Positions 10,601 to 25,600 of a DNA stretch of 64,000 nt are shown here, piece after piece. The notes beneath the pieces are model-generated. The model was not told the origin of the DNA and searched no databases. It saw nothing but the letters and a program-made list of their open reading frames with translations. The translations under genes and the position numbers were made by a program. Each line of letters begins with the position of its first letter. Within the stretch, counting starts at the first letter, position 1. This DNA comes from Luscinia megarhynchos (taxonomy: Eukaryota; Chordata; Aves; Passeriformes; Turdidae), in contig JAPFBE010000002.1 of the NCBI GenBank assembly GCA_034336665.1, forward strand, positions 10,630,406 to 10,694,405. Reading direction: 5' to 3'.

Positions 10601-13600
10601 GCAGCTTTCAAGTCTAACCTGAAACTCAGAGTTATCATGCAGCTGAAGAAAGGCTGTACAAGAAATTGGAGAAATTACTAAAATCCATTGAATAATTAGG
10701 GTGAAGCCAGACATGACTGTACAGGAGTAGAAACTGAAGATTGGGAAAGAAACAGAACACAGAAGAAGGAACTTGAGCAGAATATATAATATGAGCCTTC
10801 ACACTGGAAAACACAAAGTTGATCTAATTACATTGATGAATGCATGTTGGAGTTACATTAGATTGCTCCAAAAATATCTGCAGTTATATCCTTTCCTATT
10901 ATACCCTGAGTGATGCTGGGACTTACCTTTCTATCTGCTGCATATGTACATAGAAAAATTACAGATGCTTTTGCAAAAGGGATTTGCCTAAATGGACTTG
11001 GTTTGTGTGATTGCTAAGCCTCCCAGAGCCACAAATGTGTCTGTTAATTATGAGTTCTGGTTTCCTGAGTGGATCTCCCTAAAATTTAACTTGAAAATCC
11101 CCTATGTTTGGTCTGTGGAGGAACAGAGGAGGGTTTAACAAAGAGTTCTTTGCACACTATCTAGTCAACTTGATCACAGCATGTTCAATTTTCCTTCTTT
11201 ATAACATTTAGATTGAGACACTTTTCAATGTTCATGGACTACTTTTTTCCTGTCCCATCCAAAAATCTTTAATTATTTTCTAGGAAGGAAGTTGGAAATA
11301 TTAAAATGAAATTATTTGCTTACTCGAGACATACATCAAGATTTTTATTTTTCTCTTTTAAATCTGATGTAGATTTTCTGTAGAAAACACGATCTATGGT
11401 TAGGGAATAACCAACAGCAAAACAGGCAATGGGCTCTTCAGACTGACTGATGGATTCCAGGAATTGTTTTCACATATAGAGAAGGACCTGCAGTCTTCAG
11501 AGACTCCCTATGGGACAAAACTCTTTGTGATGATGCTTGATGGCACTGGCTGGAGAGGGACTGGATTTGCAGCAGCATGGTTGTGGGTCTCTGTTGGTGG
11601 GACTGGAATGTCTAGGAGGAACTGAATTGCTCTAATCAGTTACAGAAACCAGACTGGTTGCCTGAACAGGCCATTTCTTAAAGTGGTGACTGCTCAGAGT
11701 GTTTTGCCAGGGTCAGAATTTATTAGACACTTAGTAAAAACTTGCTATGTGGACGGTGACAAGCAATATATTATTGTATTAACACAGTGCATTGGTAGTT
11801 TTTGCTGCAATATTAGTACATTTATACTCAGATATAGAAGGGATATAAACAAGCTCTAGCAAGAATTGCATTTTTTTGGAAACAAAAATTTTTGGGAAAC
11901 AAAAGAAACAGAGCAAGTTCTGATTGTTGCAAAATGCAGTAACAGCTATTAGGGATGAACATAAGTTATGAAGTCTGAATTTGCACATTATATGGTCAGC
12001 TGAATGATATACATAATTCACAGCAATAAAGAAAGTGGGAATGGTGAGATAAGATTTTGGGTAAGGTTCTCAAAGCCTTCAGGAAGCTTCATCCTTGTTG
12101 CTAATTAATTGGAATTTTCAACTTCTGGCAAAAATTCTAGCAGACAGCCTGCAGGACATGATCTGTAAGATTATTAGCCCAGACCAAGTAAGCTTTGTAA
12201 ATGACTGACTACAATCAGGGAATTACAATGAAAATACTGAATATTATCTAAAAAGCTAGTGGCATGCAGGAACCCTGGCAGCCTACACAGCCAATGATAA
12301 AGAGACTTTTGACAAAATAAACTTGAGGTTTCCTATATACCCATTTGGAGAGAATTCAGATATTTATAAGCTCCTATGAACTTTTATATAAGGCTCTCAA
12401 AATAAATAACATTTTAAAAACTACCTCTGCCAGGAAGCTTCTTCAGTGGAGGATGGTGCCAGTCCAGTTATGTCTCATGGTTTTTTCTTTAGTTTTCTAA
12501 TATTCTTGGAAGCAGAAAAAGTTAGCTTACAACTGGACAACCAGTATAATTGCTGACTGTATCAATTCAACACAATATTCATTCAGGTAGTTTACAATAA
12601 TTAATATGAGTATCCATAATTAGAGGACTATCAGTACCAAAAATATTTTAAATTAAATTTGTCAGTGTGTTTAATAGCATTTCACCTAATCATGCTTATA
12701 ATATAATTTCTCTTACTTATTTCTAAAACCACATTATTTTCTTTTACACCTACAATGCTTCCACAGCTTAACATCACTGGTATGTACTCTAGGTAAAAAA
12801 ATGTAGTGTCTGTACAAAAGACAACTTAACCTGCTTTGGCTAGTGAAATATCTACTATTGAGTATTACATAATTTTGAATAATACCTTCAGGAGAACTGA
12901 AATCAGGTGAACCTTATATATAGATAAATAGTTTCTACAAATTATTTTACCATTGCTTTCATTGAAGCAAGTTCAGTCCATTCAAACAAAAAAGCATTCC
13001 GTGATTCTATGGTTATCCATTCCTTATTTCATAATTCAAGCATCTTATATGATTAACTTAGCCTTCTGGCAAAGAATATTACTTAAACTCTGTCTGTAAA
13101 AGTCAGTCAAAATATCATACAGGGAACTTGATTCTTGTAGCTGGTTTTAGTAAAAGCCAATCTCTGTCTGTTTTATTCTACAAGGACCAGTGGAATTACC
13201 CATTATTGGGGTAAGGTAACTAATGCTGCCAGATGATCTTGGAGTATGTGATAGGTACTGACCTGAAAGTAATTTCTCCTTCTGTGTAAGTCCACAGTGC
13301 CTCTAACACAACCTTGCCACAGGTACTTTGAGACTCAATCTGAAATTACACCAAGGAAATTAGTATCAAGATGTTTCTTGATTGATTTACTATCACTTCA
13401 GATAAATGAATATGACCTGCTTATGAAATATCTAGGAAGGACAGGAAGACAGACTAAAACTATACTGTGCATCCTGTGGTTACTCCTCCAGGCTGATCAC
13501 AGAGGCTCAGGAAGGAAAAATGTTCCTCCAATCTGAGAACGTAGAGGAGACTACTCAAAAAAAACTTAAACATTAAACAGTAAGGGAGAGATGACAGAAA

Positions 13601-16600
13601 GGTACTATTTCCTTTTTTATTACATTTTTATAAATAATTTTCAGGACTACCTCACAGGTGAACATGTCATGTGAATCTCACTGTGCATGGCTTTAAAGTC
13701 CCATGCAGGAGAGCCTCTGAAAGATATGGAACTTAAATGGAAAAGGAGTGAAATCTGAAGGCAAACATTACATAGAAAGCTAGGGAAAGTTTTAGATAGG
13801 TAATTCTGGCTTTGGAATGCTAATTCTTGAAAATAAAGACCTACATTCTGCTAGAAGTTGAAGACTGTAGTGCTAAGTAATTTTAAACTTAGTGATCTAG
13901 TATCCTTTCAAAAGGCAAGTGATACTGGCAATAAAGGATGCAATGAATGACACTGCAAAACTTAAAATATCCTGAAATACCTGAAAGTAGTAGATGAAAT
14001 GGAAGAAGGAGCACAAATGGGTCTTCTCAAAGGAACAATGACAAAATTGAAAAGAGCAGAAACTCGCAAAATGCACACCAAAGTTATCACTGAAGTCTGG
14101 ATGCTAATAGGTGCAAAAGAAAGAAAGGAAAAAAAAACTTTAGTGGAAAAATATCTTGTAATATATATATGTATGTTGTGCTGTGTAGCTCTTACAGCTA
14201 CCCTTCAAATGACACTGATTCTCTAATCACATGTATGTTTAGACATTACTAGTCATGGAATTTGCATGCAGGAATGAGCATTGTAGGATTAGCCTTTTGC
14301 TGTCCTAGCTAGTCAGATCATGGTATGCTCTGCCTTCTGTTAGCTGGGTAGCTTTGCAGCTCTAACATCGCTACTTTGTGCTGACATATCGTACCTCCCA
14401 TTTTTAAAAAATCCTTTTTATCTATTATTCTTTCTTCTTTCAAGGCAGACATGCATTCATTATGTATGAATAAATATGGTCTGCATATTTTGATTCCATG
14501 ATCAAATGCAGTTTTCCCACGAATGAGTGCGTACTGCTTATAACTCTTCTATATTGCAGTGTTTCACAACACTGCTGACAAGCCACATCATTTCCAAGGT
14601 TCTTAAAAGCAGTTAAAATAATGTTCATACTAGCAATAATTAGCAAACAGGCTATATGAATAATCACAGTCATTCCCACAAAGATTTCTTGTTTTCACAG
14701 ACTAATCCATTACCTGCTTCAATGAACCGTCTTGTTGTTAATTTGCAAGGCTTTCACCCCTAGGTGATGGAAATACCTGCCCTCTTCCCAGTCTCCCATT
14801 AAGTATGGTTTTCAGTAATATGTATAATTCATGAGAAAAATTTGTTTGTCAAGCATTCCAGACAGGTCACTTAAATCCTAGATCAATTGATAATGTTCAC
14901 ACCAACATGGCCTGGAATTAAAATAACCCTTACACTGGCTTCAGTATTTCCTTTAAACTAACGAGCTGGGCTTCAACTTTTAAAGATCCATAGGAATCAT
15001 TATTATTTTAAATAAAGATTAGCAGCAGGGCTTTTTTAGAAAAAACAGATTGCTACTCTGAATGCAGTTCTTACAATGCTAGCAACAAATGTCATGCAGT
15101 ATCACAAATGCATTCTGCCTTTTCTTGCAGCAGCAGCAGCATGTGGGAAGCTGAATGGGAAAGACAATTCAGGTAGATTTTATCTTCTAACACATCAGGG
15201 TAGAATCTGTCTGGAACACTGAAGTTGTCATTCAATTTTTCTTTGGTGGTTTAGAGTAAATTTCCATCCCCATTGCATCTCCCACCTGTCCCAACAAAAA
15301 AATCTCCTGTCCCATGCAACTCGAAACGTAATGAGCAAAATCTACATAGAAATACAAGTACCCTTGATAAGGACACTTGATAAGCAGATAAAGTCAACCA
15401 CAAGTACTATCTCTTCTGTACCTAAAGGGTCTGCTTTCTGTTTCCATGATTATTTTTTTCTCTTATGCATCCTTACATCAGCTCTGTGCAGAAATTCAAC
15501 GTTTCTGTTCAGCATTAGAGTCTTCATGAAGGGAAAGGCAGAGGACAGCATGGCAAAAAGTTTGGGTTTTATATATTTTCCTGGACCTACTGATGACAAT
15601 GGGGATCTTTTGAGGGATGTCTACAGGAAGCAAGTAACAAGGGCTTGATTCAGAAATTCAAAACAATTGGACTTCAATGAGTCTTAGGTTCCCTCTCAGC
15701 TCTGTGGTTCACTGTACTTTGATACACATCAAAAAAAATTCTGAATTTTTGGAAATTATGCATTTTATCATCTCACCTTCGCATTTACACATGCATACTC
15801 TATTTACTTGATTTATTCTTCCATTTATATTTAAAAGCAGCAATCAGAACTCTGGATCCACTCAATGTAAAAAAGTCTGAGTACTACAGTGCCCACATAT
15901 AATTAAAAATAGATATATGTAAATGTGACATTTGAGTGAACAGGTGTAAATATATCAGTCTGGTACAAGCTAGCATTTCCTGCTCATAAACATTATTCCC
16001 TTATTGCTCTGTGCTCACTGTGCTTAATCCCACAGGAATTATGTTTGTTGCTATATTTTGTAATGTATAGAATTTTATACTAATGTATGCAAAGAGCTGT
16101 GACGTTTACATAAGTGCTTCTGACTAAATGAATGTTTAAAAAGAAAACAAAGTTTTGCAGCACTTAAAATAAGAACACTTATTTGCATTGTATACTGAAA
16201 ACCTAAAAATTGACCTTTTGTCTTAGGTCACCAGCAATTCTCATTGAGTCATACTTCCATAAATAGCTGGTTGCTGAACTCTCACTCAGACCAGCAGTGG
16301 GCTAGATCCTTTCCATATCCCATTGCTGGGCTGTTCAGTCTTAGGTCCATCAGTGGAAGCCAGGACAAAGGCATATCCCTACCTCCCTGAGGAGTTCTGA
16401 GACACTGCCATGGACAGAACTAAAACAACTGACAGATGTGGGCAGGGTTCACTTCTGCAGGAGCTGCACTGGAGCCTCCAATGCCTTTTTGTTTGTCTGT
16501 TTATTTTGATTTTTTAAAATTCAATCTCCTGTTTTCTTTCTTCAGATGATGAGTGGCATGACTCACATTAGCAGCTCATCCATTGACTGCACAGGCAGAA

Positions 16601-19600
16601 GAGAAACCTAGCACCAATTTGATGCTGAATTTTTTGTTGTATGTCTTAGAGAAGAGGCTTGAGCCAGCTCAGCCAGGAAATTATCCAAAGGGCAAAAAAT
16701 TAAGGATTTCTTAGTTTGAATGATCAAATATCTGGGGCAGCAAGAGTACCATACACTCATATAAAGGGTTAGACATTAATGTTTGTGCTGAATACACAAA
16801 CTCTGTATTTGCACAAGCCCATTGGGATGGCTGCATGGGAGAGAGAAGGTACCAAGGCAGATACTTTAAAAGTATGTTCTTCATTAGGTATAAACCCTGA
16901 TGAACTTTAAAATGAAGTGGTGTCTGCTTCTACCAGCTTCTTCTATTGCTTCTACCTGCTCCTTTATATTTTAAAGCTTATGCTGTACTGTTTGTTGACC
17001 ATATTGAATGCATTTTCTTGTTTGTGTCTTGGCTTTTTGACTTTAGTAAACTTCTTGCTAAATTATCATTTCATTGCCATGACTTCAGATCATGCAATAG
17101 TTTAATGAGGGGAAATGTGTGGATGTAGATACTCAGTTTGTTTCCTGACATCTAAACAAATCTAAGTTTTCTGTTTGCATATGAAAGACCATCCCCCTTA
17201 TTACCAGGGCCAGAGATATCTTTCTCTTCTATTTGCCCAGTGGCCAGGCAAGTTCTTTTTATTGTGTTTTAGTTTTGCCTAGAGGTTAGGTCATGGACCA
17301 GGGCCTCCCTGAGCCAGACACTAGACAGAGGTTTGACAAACAAATGGCTTTTACCCCCAAAGCCTGCTGATTTATACAACCCTCCAGTTACAGAAATAAG
17401 GGTTTGGTTATCAAGGTGTCCTTGTTCCATAGGGATGTTGTTTATGTCAAATGTAATATTTAATTGTCTCTATGCTTAGATGAGCACGTGCAGCATGAAC
17501 TATGAAACACTGCTCAGACTGGTCCTTGCTCCTGCACCCAGGTGTGGGAGGAAGCTGGGAAAAGTAGATGACAGTTTTTGTGTTGGCAGGTAGTGCAGCA
17601 CAGAGGGGATGAATGCAGGAAGCTGCTGATGCTGAGCACCCATGGCACCCATATCATGTGCATTTTGGGGAGGTTTCTTTCAGAATAACTCTGATGTGCC
17701 CTAGAGGTGGAAGTGAAGCTTCTGACACAGTTCATCAGAAGTTATCAGAACTCCAGAAGAGTCCAGTTTATGTCTCTGAGATGGTTTCACACTTAGAGAC
17801 AGGTACATGGCATCGATTGCAAGATTTTCCCCAGAGTGCAGACTTGATATTAATTTAACGACTAATTAGGTGTTGTGGAGGCTCTTTCCAGCTCAGGACA
17901 CAAGCAAAGACTTGCCCAGAGAGTACAGAGTGTCCTTTCCACCCTCTTTAACTCCCTTCTGAGGGAAGAAATAGGGAGAAAAACACATGAAAATGGTCAA
18001 TTTAAAATGACAAAGGAAAGTGTTTATTTCCTAGAATGTCTGAAATGCTGAAGGTGTGAAATAACATTTAATTTTACTGCAAGAATGCATGTGTGTTTCC
18101 TCTAGAAAGGATCTTCCTTCTGCAAAACTTACAGAAAAAGGAAGCCTGACCCAGTTAAGGCCAACCTGCATTTCTACAACAGCTATGATATACCGTGTTT
18201 TACAAAGAGATCTTCCACCTTTCTCATCTGAAATACCCATGAAATAGTTGTATATCTGCTGTTAACACTGGCAAAAGAACATTTACAATCTTCAGAGTTG
18301 ACTCTGACAGTAAGATGCTCAAGTTAATTCCTAACTGGGTTAAACTGATTAACTGCACTTCTTTCCCCCCCAGGAAATTGTCTCAACTGACCCTATGACA
18401 TAATTGAAGATTAGATACAATGTCATATAAACTTGTAAGAAGACCATCTTTAAAATTTTAGTATTTCTTAAGCTTTTTTTTTCTTCAGTATAAAAAGTAA
18501 CATACATGTAAATAAGTTAAAGTTATCTCTGACTAAGGAAATATAGTTCTATACATATTGACTGTAAATGCTGTGTATGTTTCAAAATATTTTTTTTTCA
18601 GGTACCAGCAAGGGAAATCAGTTTCAGGTTGTATCAGGAGTCAGATGGGGGCAAAACACATTTCCAAACAGGAGGAAAAGCTTTTTTTTTCATAGGAGCA
18701 CCCTATTCTGCACATGAACACATAGGGGTCTAAAGAAAAAATAAGCAACACAAGAAGTCCAATCTTATTCACAATAGCTCACTCCAAATATTATCCTGTA
18801 GTCTTTCAAGGTCTTTACCATGCAGTGGTCAAAGTTGGGGTATGCTTCCTTGTCACTGATAATTTTAGACAAGACCAACTCAGGAGAGTAGACTCAGCAT
18901 ATACAAGGTTTAGACTTATCCCTATAATTGTATGAAGAATGGGTGGATTAGGTTTCAGCTACAGCCACTTTATTTGGAGAGAAGTAGGTTAAAAACCAGC
19001 AGGTGGCAAGATGACAGCTGTGGAAAGATGAGCCATGAAACTGTCCGCAAAAAAAAATTAATTTGATTTCCTTTTTTTTCTCCTATTTTTCAACCCTTTG
19101 AACTCTAGGTATTTCAACAGGCCATCGGAGACCTCTAATGGGATAGATACCATGTAGCCTAGGAAGCAGTGGGGAATAATCTCTGTATTTACTATTTATT
19201 TGAAATATTGTGCTTTATGCCCAGCATCTCCTTAGAGGGCCATCAGGAATCTACATTGCCTGGTTAACAGCCACCTGGAGATAGAAATAACACATACATT
19301 GTGAATGGTTTCACTTTTCCATCCTAGTTTCTTGTGAGAGGAACTAAATGCTAGTTCTTTGTTACACATGCTCCTGAGAACTTTTGTTTAAAGCATAAAA
19401 TGTCACTATCTTTTGTACATGGCCTGCTTCTTAATAAGAAATAAAAAGGTCAGAGGGGTCCAGATATTCCACTCATCACACAGTTTATGATGTCTTAATC
19501 TTCCTGGCTCAGCCAAGGTTTATGTCTTTCTACCATTATGGTTTTCTTGTCTAAAAGCATGAGGAAATCATAGACTGATGTTTGGTTTAAGCTTAGGACT

Positions 19601-22600
19601 TATCCAGTATCTTGGGTGACAAGTAATCCTGAAGAAATGTCAATAACAACAAATAACTCAATGTTGTATCATTGAGAAACAACTGGGAAGAAACAAAAGG
19701 GAAGCAAGAACATAATGCTCCTAACATTATGAACTCTGTTCTACCATGTTAAGCAAATTGGGTATCTCTCCTCTTTTTCTTCAGCTTTGCAGTTTTTTGG
19801 AGGTGAGACCTGTAGCCATGTATCTGTGGTACAGTAAGAATCATTATATATAAACTTCATGTTATTATTTCCTTTGCTCTGAGTGCATTGAGATCCTTGC
19901 ATGTTGCATAAGTTAAACACATTAGTATTGCACCTCCTCATCTTTGTTGCACATATTTAAAGGACCAGTCCAGTTTATGCTTAATAACATTGTCCAGCTT
20001 TGTTAATCATACTTCTCTTGTCCTGGAGGGGTCACAGTCAAGGGTAAACATTTGGCTTAAATATCATGAGGAATAAAAGTAGCCAGTTGGAACATAACTA
20101 AGTAAAATTCCTTTATGAACTTATTTTCATTCAGTATATCATATCCTGACACAGAAAGTTGCACATTAACCAGACTTGTGACTACATGGTATTTTAATTG
20201 TTTTGATTTGGTGCTCTGCATAGCCAGAGGCTTTTTCTATGTATTAATAAACATTACATTAATTTTCCATTGTTCCTGGGCTTAAGATATCACAGGTCAA
20301 ACTAGAGCCTCATGAATCCCACTGGAAAACAAGACCAAACAAAAATGCCATATTGTGTCAGGAAGTGATGTCAGTAGCTGGAGTTTTGCTTCCAAACTTC
20401 TGTGTTTTACTTGACTTGGGAAGCTGTTTTCCTGTGCAAACCCATAGGCTTAATACTTGTGGGAATGACTGAGAACAAACATCTTGCAGTTTTACTGACT
20501 ATCAATGCATCATTCTTTGACACACTATTAACAATCTGTTGACCTACATAAAAATTGGAGTTTCAGGGAAAAAGAAAGTGTCCCATGCCTGCTTATCGAT
20601 AAAATGCTCACGCTGCATAGATACATGAGTATATTGGATCGAGCTGCTCGTAGTTAACACATTCAAGATCCTACTTATTGTCAATATCTGACCCAAAACC
20701 AATGATTCATGTTCCAAAGAAAATGCTGCTTTTATATTTTTCCAACAACCCAGTCTCTCACCACAGACCCGAGTTATTCCCCCAACTACTGCTCTACATC
20801 TGGGTGACATGAGAGATAATTGCAGGACGCTTACAGTCCTGATAAACTATGGTTTCCCTTGCTCTGCAGCCCTTTGAAGTTGCAGACAGTTTCATGATAA
20901 TTGATAATCTAATCTCTTCCCAGCCTGTTTTTTTTTTAAAGGCTGCTCTGAAACAGCAAGAAGGGGAAATATTACAGCATAAGTATTGATTGCTGCATGC
21001 AGAGGTCACTGTGTGGGGATTGCACTTTTATCACAAGGTTCTTGCGAAAGGTGAAGTTTTGGCAAGATCCTAATAATAACTGTGGAGTGGTAGTTAAATA
21101 CAAGGGGCAGGGGGAGGAAAATTATTTTTTATTCTTAGTACCTCAAGGCTATACATGGCAATTACTATTGCAGAGGCAATAAAGAAGTTGTTAATTACAG
21201 GTTTTATACCCTTGTAGCCCAAAGTAAGAATGAAAGGACTAAAGGTTACAAGGGGTATGGAAGAAAGAAAAGGACAGAAAAGTTGTTGGAGGTTCTGTGC
21301 TTTTTAGTGAAACAAGTTATATAAGTTTTAATGGGTTAGGACATGACAGAGGAGCAATTTCCATTTCATCTGGATAAAAACTTGAAATCTTATTTAGTAT
21401 GCGCTTTATTGCCCTTCATATGTTTGCTGGGATTACATCTTTACCTAAAACCTTCACTGTGACTGCTGTCATCCACTGGAGCAAAGTCATTGTATCAGAA
21501 CAATGTGAAAAATGTTAGAGTTTTGCATCTCTAAGTATGTTTCAGAGACATTTTAATGTCTGAAATTCTGGACAGTGGTTTCGTCAGGGACTCTCTCTGG
21601 AAATACAGGCTAATCAGTTATCCTTTATAAGCATAATACAAAAACATGGTAAATATCTGTGTGTTTAAGAGAGGCAAGTTGTTTAAAAATGAGAAAAGTT
21701 TCCATTCCATTCCATTTGATGAACTTTTCCTTTGTGATAAGTGATATTCATGAGAATTTGTAGTACTGTACAGTATGTTAACTAGGGGCATGTAATTTTC
21801 TGAATGCTGACAGGGATAAATATATGCGCCTGCACACACACACTCAAAACTCACACATACTTAATGAGAGCAAAATTAAAGTCCTCTGAAACAAGGCTGA
21901 TTGATTAAAACTCAACAGACCCACACAAATATGAGCACTAATACACATGGCTCATAAAGTGCTTTCACACCACATCTTTAAAAGGGCAATGCAAAAACTA
22001 ATTTCTCACCAGACCAAACCATTAACTGTGCTAGACAAGAAATGGGATAACTGGTGAGTAAAAGACATAACTGATTCACAGAACATTTCCTCTCTCCTTT
22101 CCTTTTTTTTTTTTTCCCCCCCTGACTGTACACCACTGCAAATTAGAGCTCTTTAACTTTGAGCCAGACTGTATTTCCAGATTACTGGAAATGGCAACAT
22201 AGTTTGACCTTATCCATCCTCACCCTACTGGCCTTTAAAGTGTAGAACAGGGCTGTGGTAGAGCCGTCTACTTTGGTTTTGCACCTTCTGAGAATTCATC
22301 AATTGCATTACACTTGGCATGGTTGTTTGTAAAATTGGACCCAGGCAGTGATTTATTTGCAAAAAATCAATAACGTTGAATTTGACAAGGAATAGGTCTT
22401 ATAAGCCAGGTGGAATTTGATACAACTGGGAAATACTCTGATAGTCCAGCATTCTCCTTTTTAATTCCTCTTTCTGCTCTCTCTTTTCTCTGATCCTTTA
22501 GATGCGTGTCAGTGCCTTACTTGCAGGTATTTAGATAATACAGACATTATTGCTGCTCTTTCTACTCCACCATCACCTCTTCTGATCACAGTAATTGCCG

Positions 22601-25600
22601 TCACTAACTGTGAGGAGATACTGATTTCCAGCAGGTGAAGTTTCTTCACTCATTCTTCACCCTTCTATTACCTGTACCAGTTGTACTCCTTCTTAAGGTT
22701 TCTTCAGGTTTCCTTAGAACACCAGGCATATGAGTTTCTGGATATTCTTTTTCACAAGAAAATGGAAAGAAGGATTTGGTCTCTCAATGGAATGGTTCTC
22801 CACCATATAATTTGGTGAGAACTGTAATTCCGTGGGAGCCACTGGATGCCTGCAAACTCTCTGTTTGAGCATTATAAATGCACAGACCATTTGTTTGGAT
22901 CGTGTTCCATGAGTTTGAAGTCTCCTGGATGTCTCTGACCCACTACACATATGCATCAAAATTAGTCTGCAACAGTGCTGCAGGTGTGAGATGGTCTGGA
23001 ACTCTCAGACTCACTACAAAAGCTCTGGGTGGCTCACTTACACTTTGGTCAAGAAAGTCCTGAACATGCATATGGATTCCTATCATTATTATTTTTTTTC
23101 TGATCCCTCTGTTATGATATCACCTTTGTTTTCTCCTTCCTCCGCCCACTGTCTGTACTTCTATATTATTTCATCTTCTCATCTTCACTCTCTTTATGTA
23201 TTTGGCAATCACTCTCCTCCCAGAATGATGTGAGGAGATTCCTCACTGTAGTAGGCCTCCCATATCTTATTCAGAAGAGAATAAAAAACAGAAAAAAAGA
23301 AATGAAAACAGCTCAAGAAATCCACTTAGCCTAGACATGTAAAATCAAGTTGTTTGGACTTTGAGAGCAACATCTTCCTTTTGTATTATCTTGAACATAC
23401 TCTTTTTCTTCCACTACTTCTCTTTCTAAGTTTCCCTTGTCTCTCTGTCTGGATTCTTGACTGTACACCTTTCCACCCCCTGTCCCATTCTCTAATTCCT
23501 TTTTCCCCATTCTGTAAGAGATCACAGATGTGATTTGAATTATCCGAGGACAACAAGGGCAAATAAATGTATGATGGCTGATGGACTCTAGTCAGCCAGT
23601 CTGAAGAAAACACATGGCTGCTGTCTTTTATCTCAGAGATAGGAATTGCTATGGAAAAATATTAGCTATTACTATGGCCTGTGTCAGAATCAGGTAAGGA
23701 AGCACGTAGTAGCTTTAGATAGATTAAAGCTTTCAGTGTGCTTAATTTTCTGGCTAGAGCTCTATCCCATTTTTCTAGGAACTTTATAAAGCAGTAATTT
23801 TAGCACACAGATTTCCCCATGACTGAACTTCTGTGTTTACATATTTTTAATATGACATCTTTTAGAAGATTATGTGTGGAGAGGTGTGGTGTGGGAAGAA
23901 ACTTCTGCACTTTGGTTAAAGCACTAAGCATACACTTAATAAAAGGCAGAAGGGGGACACATTTTTTCCCTCAACCTTGAAAGAACTTGGTATGCTTATG
24001 GTACTAGAGGTTTTTCTTCTTAATTTAATATGTTGTTTGATCCTAGTTTCTTGGCCTGATTTAATGTCCTTTATTTTCAGAATTAAAGCTTTCTATCCTT
24101 GCTTTCTTTGCTTTCCCTAGCAGTATTTTCATGTCTGTTTGTAATATCCTTTCTATTGGATGTTGTTTCTTCTGTGCTGTCTGCTCTGTCTGTGATACAC
24201 TTTTCTCTGGTGTAAATTCAGGCCAGTATCTAAATGGTGAGGAAAAGCACTTTTCTATTCTTCTCCTGTTCTAGAGAGCTTTTGTACAATTTTCTGCAGT
24301 GTGCACTTTCTTAATATCTTCACCAGGAGTGTGTCTGACTCTGCCCAGCAGACTAGGTCTCCAGTATGCCTTTCCCTTGTTACTTATGAGAGGCCTGCTG
24401 TGTGTCTCTCCTGTAGTTGCACTGGAGGCAGTTTGGGCACAGAAAGCCTTCACATGCAAAGATGAAAAAGTGATATGTGGCCATGGAGGTTTTGCTGTTA
24501 TGGATGAGGATGCTTCTTTCCTGGGAAATCCCATTTATGTTCTTCTGATATTACAGTGAGGACAGATACATTAAGATGACCACAAAACAAATTTGCCATT
24601 ATTTTGTAAGCAGAAAAACAATATCTACAAAAAAGTTTAAATTAAGAGTAATCAAGAATTTTCCAATCAAGAGCTAATTCATACCTGATAAAAAATGTGG
24701 GTTTTTTACAAATGAAAAATACTTGAGCCTTCATGTGTTTTTCTTCTGTGGACATCATGGGCCATCTGGTCCCAACATACTCATGGTAATCCTTCCTGCA
24801 TTTCTCAATAGAGAGATGTATCTGGGAAGAAAACTACATTTCACTCATGTCTTTTTATTCTATTTCACGTTGCAAGAAGATAAGGTTCTGCCCCTTTTGC
24901 AAGCATCCATATCCTGATCTCTAGCAAGAGAATTAAACACCTGTGGATTGTGTGAAATGCACAAATAAACTGCTTCTTTCCAGAGCTACCTCCCTACAGC
25001 ACAGGAAGCAGACAATGCTCTGTGGGGAATAAACTCCAGTAGGCTGTCTTAAACTATTTCTCTAATATAAGTTCCTTTTAGTTTATCCTGCATCTTAAAT
25101 AGGTAGGTAGAATTGATGTCATTTAATAGCCAGGATATTCATAGGAATGACCTACATGTAGAGGACACAGACTGTAAACAAAATTGCATTTTGTTCATTA
25201 GCCACAGTACAAATCAATTCTGGGTAACAGAGACATCCTAATAAGACATTTTTTTCATACCTCTATGATCAAGGTGAACCTTAAAATAGTTATGTAATAT
25301 ACACATATAATAATAAATTATTAACCATACAGAGATAAACTGGATCCATTCAGAAACATCCAGCTGCTACTTATAAAAACAATGTTCTGAGAATTATGGA
25401 CAGGTCACACTTTTAAAATTGTGTTACTATAGTATAGTGTAGAGGACATTGATCTACTTATACCTTCTTCTCTGAGGTTATTCCTAGATACATTGTGTGT
25501 AATCTGCAGGAAGGTTAGTCCCTTGTATAACATGAATTTCCAAGAGGATTACACCAGAGGTTTCTGCAATTCATTTTTCTCTCTGACAATGACTGGCATG

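Noticed and set aside
12985..13005. Short CR1-tail-like words (attccgtgattctatgg)
   Set aside because: Only about 17 bp match the octamer tail and nothing upstream resembles a CR1 3' UTR.
15331..15648. 105-codon plus-strand frame
   Set aside because: No domain, no splice or start context that would set it apart from chance.
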